A DNA stretch of 64,000 nt from Vibrio sp. 10N (GTDB taxonomy: Bacteria; Pseudomonadota; Gammaproteobacteria; Enterobacterales; Vibrionaceae): the NCBI RefSeq assembly GCF_036245475.1, contig NZ_BTPM01000001.1, forward strand, positions 744,001 through 808,000, read 5' to 3'. Both the position numbers and the translations under genes were made by a program. Numbering within the stretch: the stretch's first letter is position 1; the number at the start of each line of letters is the position of its first letter. This document shows, one piece after another, positions 1 to 8,785 of the stretch. Below the pieces are notes generated by a model. The model saw only the letters and a list, made by a program, of their open reading frames with translations, had not been told where the DNA came from and did not search any database.

Positions 1-572
1 TCGAGAAGTTGAAGCTGAGCTAGGTTGTTGGCACTGTTCTCTTTAAGCTGGCTTAGGGTGATATCTGCACTGCGCCAGGTTTGGTACTTTGAGCGTACTT
101 GCTTTAGGAGAGTTGTATGACCGGCATACTGATCAAGCAGGCTTAACTGATAGTCGCTTTTCATTAGCTGATGATGAGCGTGCTGTCCATGAATGTTAAT
201 GAGTAACTGACCGAGCGACTTCAGTTGTGATAGTGGAACTGGGCTGCCGTTGATAAAGGCGCGCGAACGGCCTTCTTTGGTAATGGTGCGGCGTAAAATG
301 CATTCAGTGCCATCAAACAGGTCATTGTCTTCAAGCCAGCGTGTCGCTTGCTGGTTGTTCTCAATTGCAAAAGCGGCAGTGACTTCGGTTTTGTCTTCAC
401 CAGCGCGCACGGCACCAGCATCAGCACGGCCACCCAAACACAGGCCAAGCGCATCGATAGCAATGGATTTACCTGCACCTGTTTCGCCAGTGATGGTTGT
501 CATACCTGTACATAGCTCTAACTGCAGCGATTTTACGATAGCAAAATTATTAACACTTAGATGAGACAGCAT
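1..572 (-). CDS. recN: DNA repair protein RecN, N-terminal part (gene runs off the left edge)
   Basis: RecN is an SMC-like ATPase that acts on double-strand breaks during recombinational repair. The minus-strand reading begins [13 protein letters not shown] and stays open to base 1, giving about 190 residues of a protein usually near 550. A Walker A motif, GETGAGKS, lies at residues 29-36, followed by the helical region expected of the family. The start is the ATG at 570-572; two LexA-type boxes lie just upstream, which fits an SOS gene. It follows nadK on the same strand but is separated from it by a terminator and its own promoter region. The C-terminal half, with Walker B, is outside the window. 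Confidence 0.95.
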   Translation of the reverse strand, partial: MLSHLSVNNFAIVKSLQLELCTGMTTITGETGAGKSIAIDALGLCLGGRADAGAVRAGEDKTEVTAAFAIENNQQATRWLEDNDLFDGTECILRRTITKEGRSRAFINGSPVPLSQLKSLGQLLINIHGQHAHHQLMKSDYQLSLLDQYAGHTTLLKQVRSKYQTWRSADITLSQLKENSANNLAQLQLL

Positions 573-599
573 TTTTATTACCTGTTTAAATGAACACTA

Positions 600-637
600 C
601 TGTATGTAAATTCAGTATATACTGTTTCTTTATACAG
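600..637 (-). promoter_or_regulatory. Two LexA (SOS) boxes upstream of recN
   Basis: Two 16-base elements fit CTG-N10-CAG: 600-615 (CTGTATGTAAATTCAG) and 622-637 (CTGTTTCTTTATACAG). They are 22 bases apart, about two helical turns, and lie 28-65 bases upstream of the recN start. E. coli recN is also controlled by more than one LexA box. Repression by LexA is inferred from the motif. Confidence 0.85.
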
Positions 638-703
638 TAAAGTTATACAGGTAAAATTTTATGTGACATGACGCACTGTTGTCAGTTTTTTGAGCGTTGA
701 AGA

Positions 704-732
704 CAAAAAAGCCCCAATGGTTATATTGAGGC
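704..732 (-). terminator. Rho-independent terminator of nadK
   Basis: An imperfect stem formed by bases 711-732 (GCCTCAAT pairing with ATTGGGGC in the transcript) is followed on the minus strand by a run of U (plus-strand A run 705-710). It sits just after the nadK stop and separates it from recN. Confidence 0.7.
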
Positions 733-748
733 TATCTATATGATTAAC

Positions 749-1633
749 TTAAAACAGTTTGCTAGACCATCCCAGTTTGTTTCTGAGTACGTGGTAGTAA
801 CTGTAGTCTTTAGGGTGAATCAGTTTGAGCACATTTGGGCTTTGATAAATGTGGATCTCGTCACCTGGAGATACTGGAAGAGAGATTTGTCCATCACAGC
901 TCACTTCTTGAGTGCCACGATTGTCAGGTGATACCACCAGTTTGATGCGACAGTTGCCATCTACAACTAATGGGCGGCTGGATAATGTATGTGGAAACAT
1001 AGGTACCAAGGAGATGGCATTCAGTTGTGATGATAAAATCGGACCGCCACCAGAGAGAGAATAGGCGGTTGAGCCAGTCGGGGTCGATACAATAAGACCA
1101 TCGGAGCGCAGACTGAAGGCAAAAGAGTCATCAATGTACACTTCGAACTCAATCATATGAGCGACTTGGCCAGGGTGAAGTACGGCTTCATTGAGCGCGG
1201 CGTTGTGACTTTTGATTTGACCATGTCGATGAATTTCCGCTTCTAATAGGAAACGTTTTTCTTCGAGATACTCACCATTCAATACCGACTCGAGCGCTGT
1301 TTCAAATCCTTCTGGGTTAAGATCGGTCAGAAAGCCTAAGTTACCGCGATTAACACCAATCACCGCGACATCGAAGCGAGACAACACGCGTGCCGCGCCA
1401 AGCATATTGCCATCGCCACCAACGACAATCGCTAAGTCAGCTTCGCGACCGATGCGGACAAGGCTGAAAAAGTGTTGTCTTGGGATATCGACAAGAATAT
1501 CGATGAGCCGATCATCCACAAGAACTTTGTAGCCTTGTGAGGTTAGCCACAAAAACAGCTCTTTATGGGTTTGAATCGCTTGCTGGGCTCGAGGTTTACC
1601 TATGATGGCGATCACCTCAAAGGGTTTTTTCAT
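749..1633 (-). CDS. nadK: NAD kinase
   Basis: NAD kinase phosphorylates NAD+ to NADP+ in the cytosol, using ATP. The 294-residue product has the usual bacterial length. It carries the GGDG motif at residues 72-75, the conserved Asn-Glu pair at 148-149 and the TPTGSTAY block at 184-191, which together form the nucleotide site. The ATG at 1631-1633 gives the usual N-terminus [14 protein letters not shown]. It is transcribed divergently from grpE and upstream of recN, the same arrangement as in E. coli. A terminator follows the stop codon. Confidence 0.97.
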   Translation of the reverse strand: MKKPFEVIAIIGKPRAQQAIQTHKELFLWLTSQGYKVLVDDRLIDILVDIPRQHFFSLVRIGREADLAIVVGGDGNMLGAARVLSRFDVAVIGVNRGNLGFLTDLNPEGFETALESVLNGEYLEEKRFLLEAEIHRHGQIKSHNAALNEAVLHPGQVAHMIEFEVYIDDSFAFSLRSDGLIVSTPTGSTAYSLSGGGPILSSQLNAISLVPMFPHTLSSRPLVVDGNCRIKLVVSPDNRGTQEVSCDGQISLPVSPGDEIHIYQSPNVLKLIHPKDYSYYHVLRNKLGWSSKLF

Positions 1634-1654
1634 ATCACTTCCAAACTATTAGTG

Positions 1655-1683
1655 CTTGAATCACAAATCTTCATCCCCATAAT
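1655..1683 (+). promoter_or_regulatory. Sigma-32 (heat shock) promoter of grpE
   Basis: CTTGAA at 1655-1660 and CCCCATAAT at 1675-1683 are separated by 14 bases. This closely matches the RpoH consensus (CTTGAAA, N11-16, CCCCATnT). It is on the grpE strand about 105 bases before the start codon. The assignment is from motif match only. Confidence 0.85.
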
Positions 1684-1788
1684 ATACCCAAAGTATGTAT
1701 ATATGCAGTGTTTGGTGCGATTTAGTTCCTAAGAATTGTGGGTGAGTCGTATTATGCATTGCCTTGAAGCGAGTATTCCGGAGAGACC

Positions 1789-2397
1789 ATGAGCAACGAA
1801 GAAAACAAGGTAAATCAAGAAGAGCTAAACACCCAAGAAGCGGAAGCAAAACAGGAAGATGCAGAGGTGGTAGGTTCTGACGCTGACGTGGAATGGAACG
1901 AAGAATCCGAGCAAGACATTCAAGAAGCTAAGATTGCACAACTAGAAGCAGCCCTTCTGTCTAGCGAAGCAAAAGTGAAAGAGCAGCAAGATTCTGTTCT
2001 GCGTGCGAAAGCAGACGTTGAAAACATGCGTCGTCGCACAGAACAAGAAATCGATAAAGCTCGTAAGTACGCACTGAACAAATTTGCTGAAGAATTGCTA
2101 CCAGTGATTGACAACCTAGAGCGTGCTATCGCGGCAGCAGATGCTGAAAACGAAGCGGTAAAACCGATCGTTGAAGGTGTTGAGATGACGCATAAGACGT
2201 TTGTTGATGTGGTTGCTAAGTTTGGTCTGAAAGAGATCAATCCAGAAGGTGAAGCATTCAACCCTGAGCAGCACCAAGCAATGTCTATTCAGGAAAGTGC
2301 CGATCATGAGCCAAATACCGTCATGTTTGTTATGCAAAAGGGTTACGAGCTAAATGGCCGTGTTATCCGTCCTGCCATGGTAATGGTGTCAAAGTAG
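1789..2397 (+). CDS. grpE: Nucleotide exchange factor GrpE
   Basis: GrpE releases ADP from DnaK so that substrate cycling continues. The 202-residue protein has an acidic, Glu-rich N-terminus (about residues 1-50), a long heptad-rich helix typical of the GrpE dimer stalk (about 50-105), and the conserved C-terminal beta domain ending in [18 protein letters not shown]. The start ATG is preceded by GGAGAG at a good spacing. A sigma-32-type promoter lies upstream and an intrinsic terminator downstream, so it appears to be a single-gene transcript. Its usual neighbour dnaK lies 1.8 kb downstream, beyond a symporter gene. Confidence 0.97.
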   Translation: MSNEENKVNQEELNTQEAEAKQEDAEVVGSDADVEWNEESEQDIQEAKIAQLEAALLSSEAKVKEQQDSVLRAKADVENMRRRTEQEIDKARKYALNKFAEELLPVIDNLERAIAAADAENEAVKPIVEGVEMTHKTFVDVVAKFGLKEINPEGEAFNPEQHQAMSIQESADHEPNTVMFVMQKGYELNGRVIRPAMVMVSK

Positions 2398-2456
2398 CAG
2401 ATTATTTCTTGGGGTTGACACTAGAGGTTTATCCCAGAGAATTTGCCTATTCTATA

Positions 2457-2486
2457 AAATGAAGCCTTATTGGCTTCATTTTTTTT
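2457..2486 (+). terminator. Rho-independent terminator of grpE
   Basis: A stem AATGAAGCC / GGCTTCATT with a short loop is followed by eight T (2479-2486). It lies 60 bases after the grpE stop. Confidence 0.9.
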
Positions 2487-2670
2487 GGTTTATTATTCTG
2501 GTTTTTTCTAAAAATACGGAGTTATAAACTTTAAAATTTGGATAGGGAAATGTAAAATTTATGCTTTCATTTTGACTTCAGATCTGTAATATCCCCTGAG
2601 CTTTCTATAAATAAGAAAGCAAATAACTATAAAAATGCAGGGACTAAACACAACATTCTGGAGTTTATGA

Positions 2671-3951
2671 ATGAATAAATCACTATCCCAAAAGATCTTT
2701 GTAGGTCTATTTGCTGGTCTTTTGATTGGTACAGCTATCCAATACCTTTTCGCAGGTGTTAGCCTTTTTGACCAGTATCTACTTGGTTTTGCAGAAGGCG
2801 TGGGCGGCATGTTCGTCTCATTAATCAAACTACTCGTTGTACCTTTGGTATACGTTTCTATCGTTTGCGGTATCGTAGAGCTTAAAGACATCAACTCTTT
2901 CGGTCGTCTTGGCGGCAAAACCTTTGCGCTTTATATTCTCAATACTGTCATCGCGATTACTTTTGCACTTGCCATCGGCATGGTCGTTCAGCCGGGTGCG
3001 GGTGCTAACTTAGGCGGTACTGTTGCGGAGGCTGTGGCAATCACATCAACGACGACGCCAGATATTTTCTCAATGATCACTAACATTGTACCGAGCAACC
3101 CAATTCAGGCGTTTGCTAACGGTGACATGCTACAAATCATCTTTATGGCGATTCTGACAGGTCTAGCTATCCAAGCTCTGGACAAAAAAGGTGGCCCTGC
3201 TATCAACGCATTCAAAGTAGCGAATGACGTGATGATGAAGCTGATTGGTCTTGTAATGAGCCTAGCGCCTTACGGTGTATTCGCACTGATGATTCAACTT
3301 GGTGCAACGCTTGATGCTAACACGCTAGCATCGGTAGCGGGTTATGTGGCACTAGTAGTAGGTATTCTTGTTCTGTGGATCTTTGTGGTTTACCCACTTA
3401 TGGTTGGCGCGACGACAAAAATGACGCCAGCACAGTTCATTCGTGCAACTCGTGAGCAAGTTCTATTTTCACTATCAACAGCAAGCTCTAACGCGACGAT
3501 TCCTGTGACGATGCGTACTTTGACAGACAAGATTGGTGTGTCTAAATCTGTAGCAGGTTTTGGTGTACCACTAGGTGCGACTATGAACATGGCCGGTGCG
3601 TCTATCTACATCGCAATTGCGGCTATCTTCATCGCTAATGCCTTTGGTCAGCCTATCCAAATGGGCGATTTGTTTACTCTAGGCTTTACGGTACTTCTAC
3701 TGTCAATTGGTGCTGGTGGTGTTCCAGGCGGCGGCGTAGTGATGATTGGTGTTATCCTGCACCAACTAGGCTTGCCACCAGAAGGTCTAGCCATTGTTGC
3801 TGCAGTTGACCGTATCAACGATATGTTCTGTACTAGCTCAAACGTGGTTGGTGATACCGCAGTAAACACAATTGTTGCTGGTAGCGAAGGTGAAATTGGT
3901 GAGCCAGCAGAGCAAGAAGCTGACGCAGTGCTTGCCCAAAGCCGTGCGTAA
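2671..3951 (+). CDS. Dicarboxylate/amino acid:cation symporter (GltP/DctA/SstT superfamily)
   Basis: An inner-membrane secondary transporter of 426 residues that moves a dicarboxylate or amino acid together with Na+ or H+. Hydrophobic segments run through the whole length. Family hallmarks are the serine-rich block SLSTASSNATIPVTM, the GVPLGATMNMAGASIYIA motif, and DRINDMFCTSSNVVGDTA near the C-terminus. The last region forms the substrate and cation sites in this family. The substrate cannot be named: DRFxDMxRT of glutamate/dicarboxylate carriers is altered here to DRINDMFCT. The ATG at 2671 has CTGGAG six bases upstream. Terminators flank the gene on both sides, so it is an independent unit inserted between grpE and dnaK. 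A small hairpin (2600-2620) lies in its upstream region. Confidence 0.9.
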   Translation: MNKSLSQKIFVGLFAGLLIGTAIQYLFAGVSLFDQYLLGFAEGVGGMFVSLIKLLVVPLVYVSIVCGIVELKDINSFGRLGGKTFALYILNTVIAITFALAIGMVVQPGAGANLGGTVAEAVAITSTTTPDIFSMITNIVPSNPIQAFANGDMLQIIFMAILTGLAIQALDKKGGPAINAFKVANDVMMKLIGLVMSLAPYGVFALMIQLGATLDANTLASVAGYVALVVGILVLWIFVVYPLMVGATTKMTPAQFIRATREQVLFSLSTASSNATIPVTMRTLTDKIGVSKSVAGFGVPLGATMNMAGASIYIAIAAIFIANAFGQPIQMGDLFTLGFTVLLLSIGAGGVPGGGVVMIGVILHQLGLPPEGLAIVAAVDRINDMFCTSSNVVGDTAVNTIVAGSEGEIGEPAEQEADAVLAQSRA

Positions 3952-3976
3952 TTAAAAATAGTTTCTCTCGATGATA

Positions 3977-4004
3977 AACGGAGCCAATTGTGGCTCCGTT
4001 TTTT
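3977..4004 (+). terminator. Rho-independent terminator of the symporter gene
   Basis: AACGGAGCCA / TGGCTCCGTT is a perfect 10-bp stem followed by a T-rich tract, 25 bases after the stop. Confidence 0.92.
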
Positions 4005-4099
4005 ATTTTTCAAACAATTACAACGTTAGGCATTGGGTACAAATGATGTTCAGATGCTCAATGACAACAGAAAAAACTTAAACTTTTTTCACTTTTTCC

Positions 4100-4127
4100 C
4101 TTGAAAAGCATTTTGACGCCCTTATCT
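4100..4127 (+). promoter_or_regulatory. Sigma-32 (heat shock) promoter of dnaK
   Basis: CTTGAAA at 4100-4106 is a perfect RpoH -35 element. After a 12-base spacer comes CCCTTATCT (4119-4127), a fair match to CCCCATnTA. It lies about 107 bases before dnaK, which gives dnaK its own heat-shock start despite the intervening symporter. Confidence 0.8.
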
Positions 4128-4234
4128 ATGGGTCATACAGAAAACAAACCTATTGCGAGCGGACAATTTTTGTCGGCTCTCAGCCTCACACTGAGGCAGC
4201 AAACGAAACAATAGAATTATTCGGAGATAGCCTG

Positions 4235-6148
4235 ATGGGTAAAATCATTGGTATTGACTTAGGTACTACTAACTCTTGTGTTGCTGTTCTAGACGGCGAC
4301 AAACCACGCGTAATCGAAAATGCTGAAGGTGAGCGCACAACCGCATCGGTTATCGCATACACAGACGGCGAGACGCTAGTTGGTCAACCTGCAAAACGTC
4401 AAGCAGTTACAAACCCAGAGAACACGCTATTTGCTATTAAGCGTCTTATCGGTCGTCGTTTTGAAGACGAAGAAGTTCAGCGTGACATCGAAATCATGCC
4501 TTACAAAATCGTTAAGGCTGACAACGGTGATGCATGGGTAGAAGCAAAAGGCCAGCAAATGGCTGCTCCTCAAGTATCTGCTGAAGTACTTAAGAAAATG
4601 AAGAAAACTGCAGAAGACTTCCTAGGTGAGGAAGTCACTGGCGCAGTTATCACAGTTCCTGCTTACTTTAACGATGCACAGCGTCAAGCAACGAAAGATG
4701 CTGGTCGTATCGCAGGTCTAGAAGTTAAACGTATCATCAACGAACCAACAGCAGCAGCACTTGCTTACGGTCTAGACAAGAAAGGCGGCGACCGCACTAT
4801 CGCAGTTTACGACCTTGGTGGTGGTACATTCGATATCTCTATCATCGAGATTGACGAAGTTGAAGGCGAGAAAACATTTGAAGTTCTAGCAACTAACGGT
4901 GACACGCACCTTGGTGGTGAAGACTTCGATAACCGCATGATCAACTACTTAGTTGAAGAGTTCAAGAAAGAGCAAGGCATCGATCTTAAGAACGACCCTC
5001 TAGCAATGCAGCGTGTTAAAGAAGCAGCAGAAAAAGCGAAAATCGAGCTTTCTTCTACTTCTCAAACTGACGTAAACCTACCGTACGTGACTGCAGATGC
5101 AACTGGTCCTAAGCACATGAACGTAAAAGTGACTCGTGCGAAACTAGAATCTCTAGTTGAAGACCTAGTACAACGTTCTCTTGAGCCACTAAAAGTTGCT
5201 CTAGCAGATGCTGATCTATCAGTAAGCGACATCAACGACGTAATCCTAGTTGGTGGTCAAACTCGTATGCCTATGGTTCAAGCGAAAGTGGCTGAGTTCT
5301 TCGGTAAAGAAGCTCGCCGTGACGTGAACCCAGATGAAGCAGTAGCAATGGGTGCTGCAGTTCAAGGTGGTGTACTAGCGGGTGATGTTAAAGACGTACT
5401 TCTACTAGACGTTACTCCTCTGTCTCTAGGTATCGAGACAATGGGCGGCGTAATGACTAAGCTAGTTGAGAAGAACACAACTATCCCAACGAAAGCGAAC
5501 CAAGTTTTCTCTACAGCAGAAGACAACCAGAACGCGGTAACTATCCATGTTCTTCAAGGTGAGCGTAAGCAAGCGATGTACAACAAGTCTCTAGGTCAAT
5601 TCAACCTAGAAGGCATTCAAGCTGCACCTCGTGGTATGCCTCAAATCGAAGTGACTTTCGACCTAGATGCGGATGGTATCCTGCACGTATCTGCGAAAGA
5701 CAAGTCGACGGGTAAAGAGCAGAAGATCACTATCCAAGCGTCTGGCGGTCTGAGCGATGAAGACATCGAGAAAATGGTACAAGAAGCAGAAGCTAACAAA
5801 GAAGCGGACAAGAAGTTCGAAGAGCTAGCAACTGCACGTAACCAAGCTGACCAAATGATTCACGGTACTCGTAAGCAAGTAGAAGAAGCTGGTGAAGCGC
5901 TACCTGCAGAAGAGAAAGAGAAGATCGAAGCTGCAATCACTGAGCTAGAAGAAGCTCGCAAAGGTGAAGACAAAGAAGCGATTGACGCGAAAGTTCAAGC
6001 GCTAATGGCAGCAGCTCAGAAGCTAATGGAAATCGCACAGCAGCAAGCTCAAGCACAAGGTGCTGGCGCTGAAGCTGGCGAACAGCCTAAGCAAGACGAC
6101 GATGTTGTTGATGCTGAGTTCGAAGAAGTAAAAGACGAGAAAAAATAA
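4235..6148 (+). CDS. dnaK: Molecular chaperone DnaK (Hsp70)
   Basis: The main cytosolic Hsp70: it binds exposed hydrophobic peptides in an ATP-dependent cycle with DnaJ and GrpE. At 637 residues it is standard length. The ATPase domain starts [10 protein letters not shown] (residues 6-15) and includes [13 protein letters not shown]; the substrate domain follows, then a helical lid and a Gln/Ala-rich linker. The tail is [17 protein letters not shown], close to the usual EEVxD co-chaperone tail. The 5' region has a short GC-rich hairpin (4183-4197) and a GGAG ribosome binding site. Codon usage is highly biased, as expected for an abundant protein. Confidence 0.99.
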   Translation: MGKIIGIDLGTTNSCVAVLDGDKPRVIENAEGERTTASVIAYTDGETLVGQPAKRQAVTNPENTLFAIKRLIGRRFEDEEVQRDIEIMPYKIVKADNGDAWVEAKGQQMAAPQVSAEVLKKMKKTAEDFLGEEVTGAVITVPAYFNDAQRQATKDAGRIAGLEVKRIINEPTAAALAYGLDKKGGDRTIAVYDLGGGTFDISIIEIDEVEGEKTFEVLATNGDTHLGGEDFDNRMINYLVEEFKKEQGIDLKNDPLAMQRVKEAAEKAKIELSSTSQTDVNLPYVTADATGPKHMNVKVTRAKLESLVEDLVQRSLEPLKVALADADLSVSDINDVILVGGQTRMPMVQAKVAEFFGKEARRDVNPDEAVAMGAAVQGGVLAGDVKDVLLLDVTPLSLGIETMGGVMTKLVEKNTTIPTKANQVFSTAEDNQNAVTIHVLQGERKQAMYNKSLGQFNLEGIQAAPRGMPQIEVTFDLDADGILHVSAKDKSTGKEQKITIQASGGLSDEDIEKMVQEAEANKEADKKFEELATARNQADQMIHGTRKQVEEAGEALPAEEKEKIEAAITELEEARKGEDKEAIDAKVQALMAAAQKLMEIAQQQAQAQGAGAEAGEQPKQDDDVVDAEFEEVKDEKK

Positions 6149-6294
6149 TTCTCGTCGCTAGAAGACCCAATCTCGGCGTCGATGATGCTCATTTGCCCTT
6201 CTCTTTGAAGAATAGGTAAACTTCGCAGCATCTCCTTGAGCTTGAGCCTTCTAGCTTAGAGAATTCTCTCTTCTGGGTTCTCGAAAAGTGATTG

Positions 6295-6328
6295 TTGCGG
6301 GCGTTTGGGGTAACCTTTACGCCCGCAA
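6295..6328 (+). terminator. Stem-loop after dnaK, possible partial terminator or processing site
   Basis: A perfect 9-bp stem TTGCGGGCG / CGCCCGCAA encloses a 16-base loop and is followed only by ATTTG. The weak T run suggests attenuation or mRNA stabilisation rather than full termination, which would be needed if dnaJ is co-transcribed. Confidence 0.5.
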
Positions 6329-6346
6329 ATTTGTAAACATTGTCGC

Positions 6347-6447
6347 TCTAGATAAGGAAACTACCTCCAAGGACCAAGGACCAAGGACCAAGGACCAAGG
6401 ACCAAGGACCAAGGACCAAGGACCAAGGACCAAAATCTTTATCTAGA
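6347..6447. repeat. Inverted repeat TCTAGATAA ... TTATCTAGA enclosing the heptamer array
   Basis: A perfect 9-bp inverted repeat (6347-6355 and 6439-6447). It extends with mismatches and a 2-base gap to ATTGT-CGCTCTAGATAAG (from 6339) against ATTGTATCGTTCTAGATAAAG on the opposite strand (to 6457). The arms place the tandem repeat in the loop of a long hairpin. Confidence 0.75.
6367..6433. repeat. Tandem heptamer repeat, (CCAAGGA)9 plus CCAA
   Basis: Nine identical, uninterrupted copies of the 7-base unit CCAAGGA (6367-6429) are followed by a partial CCAA. On the minus strand it reads as a low-complexity peptide, which is taken to be spurious. Perfect short tandem repeats of this type gain and lose copies by slippage, so copy number is likely to vary between strains. 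Confidence 0.95.
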
Positions 6448-6505
6448 ACGATACAATCCCCAAACAGCGTCGGGCTGTTTGTCGAAGTAATTGGTAACAA
6501 GCAAT

Positions 6506-7648
6506 ATGTCAAAACGTGATTTTTACGAAGTATTAGGCGTTGATCGTGACGCATCAGAGCGCGACATCAAGAAGGCGTATAAGCGTCTTGCGATGAAGTA
6601 TCACCCAGATAGAAACCAAGGTGATGAAGCAGCAGCTGAGAAGTTTAAAGAAGTAAAAGAAGCGTACGAGATCCTAACTGAGCCTCAGAAGAAAGCAGCC
6701 TACGACCAATACGGTCACGCAGCCTTTGAACAAGGTGGCATGGGTGGCGGCGGCTTCGGCGGCGGCGGTGCTGATTTCGGTGACATCTTCGGTGACGTAT
6801 TTGGTGATATCTTTGGTGGCGGTCGTCGTGGCGGCGGTGGTCATCGTGCACAGCGTGGTGCAGACTTGCGCTACAACATGGAGCTAACGCTAGAAGAAGC
6901 GGTTCGCGGTATTTCTAAAGAGATTGAAGTCCCAACGCTGGTTGAGTGTGAGACGTGTGACGGCTCTGGCTCGAAGAAAGGTTCTTCACCACAAACCTGT
7001 GGCACCTGTCATGGTCATGGCCAAGTTCAAATGCGCCAAGGCTTCTTTGCGGTTCAGCAAACCTGTCCAACCTGTAGCGGTACCGGTAAGATCATTAAAG
7101 ACCCATGTAACAGCTGTCATGGTCAAGGTCGCGTACAGAAGACTAAGACGCTTAATGTTAAGATCCCTGCTGGCGTGGATACAGGCGATCGCATTCGTCT
7201 ATCTGGCGAAGGTGAAGCGGGCGAGCATGGTGCACCAGCAGGTGACTTGTATGTACAAGTACACGTAAAAGAGCACCACATCTTTGAGCGTGAAGGCAAC
7301 AACCTGTACTGTGAAGTGCCAGTGAGCTTTGCTCAAGCTGCTCTGGGCGGCGAAGTAGAAGTTCCAACGCTAGACGGCCGTGTCAGCCTGAAAGTGCCAG
7401 AAGAAACGCAAACTGGTCGCATGTTCCGTATGCGTGGTAAAGGCGTGAAAGGCGTTCGTGGTGGCGGTGTGGGTGACCTAATCGTGAAGCTTGTGGTCGA
7501 AACGCCAGTGAAACTAAGCGCACGTCAGAAAGAACTTTTGCACGAGTTTGAAGAGTCATGTGGCGGCGATGCGGCGAACACGCATAAGCCAAAATCAGAA
7601 GGTTTCTTCAATGGTGTGAAGAAGTTCTTCGATGATTTAACTAGCTAA
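6506..7648 (+). CDS. dnaJ: Co-chaperone DnaJ (Hsp40)
   Basis: DnaJ delivers substrates to DnaK and stimulates its ATPase. The ATG at 6506 gives the canonical [12 protein letters not shown] start (380 residues); an in-frame TTG at 6491 would add five residues with no family support. The J domain has HPD at residues 33-35. It is followed by a Gly/Phe-rich linker with GGGGFGGGG-type runs, four CxxCxGxG zinc motifs (the first is CETCDGSG), and C-terminal substrate domains. The ribosome binding site is weak, and a stem-loop lies just upstream (6461-6481). A strong terminator follows. Confidence 0.98.
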   Translation: MSKRDFYEVLGVDRDASERDIKKAYKRLAMKYHPDRNQGDEAAAEKFKEVKEAYEILTEPQKKAAYDQYGHAAFEQGGMGGGGFGGGGADFGDIFGDVFGDIFGGGRRGGGGHRAQRGADLRYNMELTLEEAVRGISKEIEVPTLVECETCDGSGSKKGSSPQTCGTCHGHGQVQMRQGFFAVQQTCPTCSGTGKIIKDPCNSCHGQGRVQKTKTLNVKIPAGVDTGDRIRLSGEGEAGEHGAPAGDLYVQVHVKEHHIFEREGNNLYCEVPVSFAQAALGGEVEVPTLDGRVSLKVPEETQTGRMFRMRGKGVKGVRGGGVGDLIVKLVVETPVKLSARQKELLHEFEESCGGDAANTHKPKSEGFFNGVKKFFDDLTS

Positions 7649-7668
7649 ACGCTCGCAAATCTAAATTA

Positions 7669-7714
7669 AATCGGCCCGCGATAATGAACGTTATCGCGGG
7701 CCGATTGCTTTTTT
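7669..7714 (+). terminator. Strong rho-independent terminator of dnaJ
   Basis: AATCGGCCCGCGATAA pairs perfectly with TTATCGCGGGCCGATT (16 bp, 6-base loop) and is followed by GCTTTTTT. It lies between the convergent dnaJ and pilE genes. Confidence 0.95.
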
Positions 7715-7740
7715 AGCTGATGCTATTTCGATACTCTGCG

Positions 7741-8157
7741 TTACCAGCACGCCAATGGCGTCACATCGCCATTGGACGTCAAGCTCATGGTTTTATCCGC
7801 CTCAAGGCAGCTATCGTCAGATTGGCGGGTGGTCGTCTGCGCGATAGCTTTAATGGTATAGGCGGCGCCAGCGCTGCTCACGACTTCAAATTGATAGCGG
7901 TTGACCTGCGACTCACACACAGTACAACTTCCTCCAGAAATGACAGACGCAAAGTTGTAGCCACTGCTATAGGTGCGTTCGAGTTCCAACTGCATTTCCA
8001 GTAAATCACCCAGCGCAATCATTCGATGACTTTCTCGCACTTGTTGCGTGTAGTTTGGGTAGGCCACAGAAGTCAGAATGCCGAGTATGGCTAACGTGAT
8101 CAATAATTCGATCAACGTCAAACCTCTTTGTCTGCTCCCGCCTTGTTTGCATTTCAT
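7741..8157 (-). CDS. pilE: PilE-like type IV minor pilin
   Basis: A 138-residue prepilin. The leader MKCKQGGSRQRG ends in Gly and is followed by LTLIELLITLAILGIL, the class III cleavage and methylation site with Glu at +5 and a hydrophobic N-terminal helix. The remaining region has the PilE features: a YPNYTQQVRESHR segment, then a small globular part with Cys pairs. It would be processed by PilD and incorporated into, or prime, the type IV pilus. It is transcribed away from the fimT-pilV genes across a 114-bp divergent region. The pilE name follows Vibrio practice for this locus; it is not the major pilin PilA. Confidence 0.85.
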   Translation of the reverse strand: MKCKQGGSRQRGLTLIELLITLAILGILTSVAYPNYTQQVRESHRMIALGDLLEMQLELERTYSSGYNFASVISGGSCTVCESQVNRYQFEVVSSAGAAYTIKAIAQTTTRQSDDSCLEADKTMSLTSNGDVTPLACW

Positions 8158-8271
8158 TATTTTAAGTCAATCCAACCGACTATTTTAAAAGACTTTTCTA
8201 GTGTTCTCTGCTGCTAGGATTAACGCAAGTAGATAGGTTTGTTTGTTACCAGTTTCATAGGATTTTGGGAA

Positions 8272-8784
8272 ATGGTTCGCGGCTTTACGTTTTTGGAATT
8301 GATCATCACTGTCCTGATCTCGGGCATCGTCCTGATGGCGATGGCACCGACGTTCACCGATGTCTCCAAGTCGAATAAAGTCAAGCGTGCGGCTCTTGAA
8401 CTATATGGTGTAATCGTTCAAACACAAGCAGAAGCGATATTACGTAACGAACCATTGTGGCTGCACTTTGAAGGCTTACCCGATGGTGCATCTGATGGTA
8501 ATTGGACGGCGGTGGTTGCCAACAAAGATAGTCTGTCTGATAGCAATGTAACGCGGCTATTCACTATGTCCGGAGCGCCATTTGATGGCACGACTATTGA
8601 GCTTAATTTTAATGGTGAACAGCTCAAAATTGATCACATTACTGGCGCAGCGCGCGCACCAGGCAACATCACGATTAAACCTTATCCCCGCAGTGAAAAA
8701 CTCGCCAAGATTGTCAGTGATGCAGCATCGGGGAGGGTTCGAGTTTGTCAAAGTGGTGGTGAATATGGGTTAGGGGGTTGCTAG
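8272..8784 (+). CDS. fimT: Type II/IV prepilin, FimT/GspH family
   Basis: A 170-residue pseudopilin/minor pilin. The ATG at 8272 was chosen because it gives a four-residue leader, MVRG, before the cleavage site FTFLELIITVLISGIVL with Glu at +5. An in-frame ATG at 8239 would add 11 residues, giving a poorer leader. The body fits the GspH/FimT domain, with a C-terminal Cys pair (VRVCQSGGEYGLGGC). It is the first gene of a tight four-gene operon with pilW, a pilX-like gene and pilV; pilW starts one base after its stop. Confidence 0.85.
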   Translation: MVRGFTFLELIITVLISGIVLMAMAPTFTDVSKSNKVKRAALELYGVIVQTQAEAILRNEPLWLHFEGLPDGASDGNWTAVVANKDSLSDSNVTRLFTMSGAPFDGTTIELNFNGEQLKIDHITGAARAPGNITIKPYPRSEKLAKIVSDAASGRVRVCQSGGEYGLGGC

Positions 8785-8785
8785 G

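Larger units (their letters stand above)
6149..6505. other. dnaK-dnaJ spacer (357 bp) with three stem-loops and a heptamer array
   Basis: No convincing gene is present. The spacer holds, in order, a GC-rich stem (6295-6328), a nine-copy heptamer array (6367-6433) lying between inverted copies of TCTAGATAA, and an 8-bp stem CAAACAGC/GCTGTTTG at 6461-6481, 24 bases before the dnaJ start. E. coli has a much shorter dnaK-dnaJ gap. No second heat-shock promoter was found for dnaJ, so dnaJ probably depends on read-through from dnaK, and these structures could set the DnaK:DnaJ ratio. Confidence 0.7.

Noticed and set aside
6049-6231. 60-residue minus-strand ORF overlapping the dnaK 3' end
   Set aside because: Mostly antisense to the dnaK tail, low-complexity Ser-rich product, no ribosome binding site at proper distance.
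6367-6433. Possible CRISPR array
   Set aside because: The units are 7 bases and contiguous with no spacers, and no cas genes are present.
6348-6554. Minus-strand ORF with GPWSLVL repeats
   Set aside because: It is produced by the 7-base tandem repeat reading through three frames, overlaps the dnaJ start, and has no ribosome binding site.
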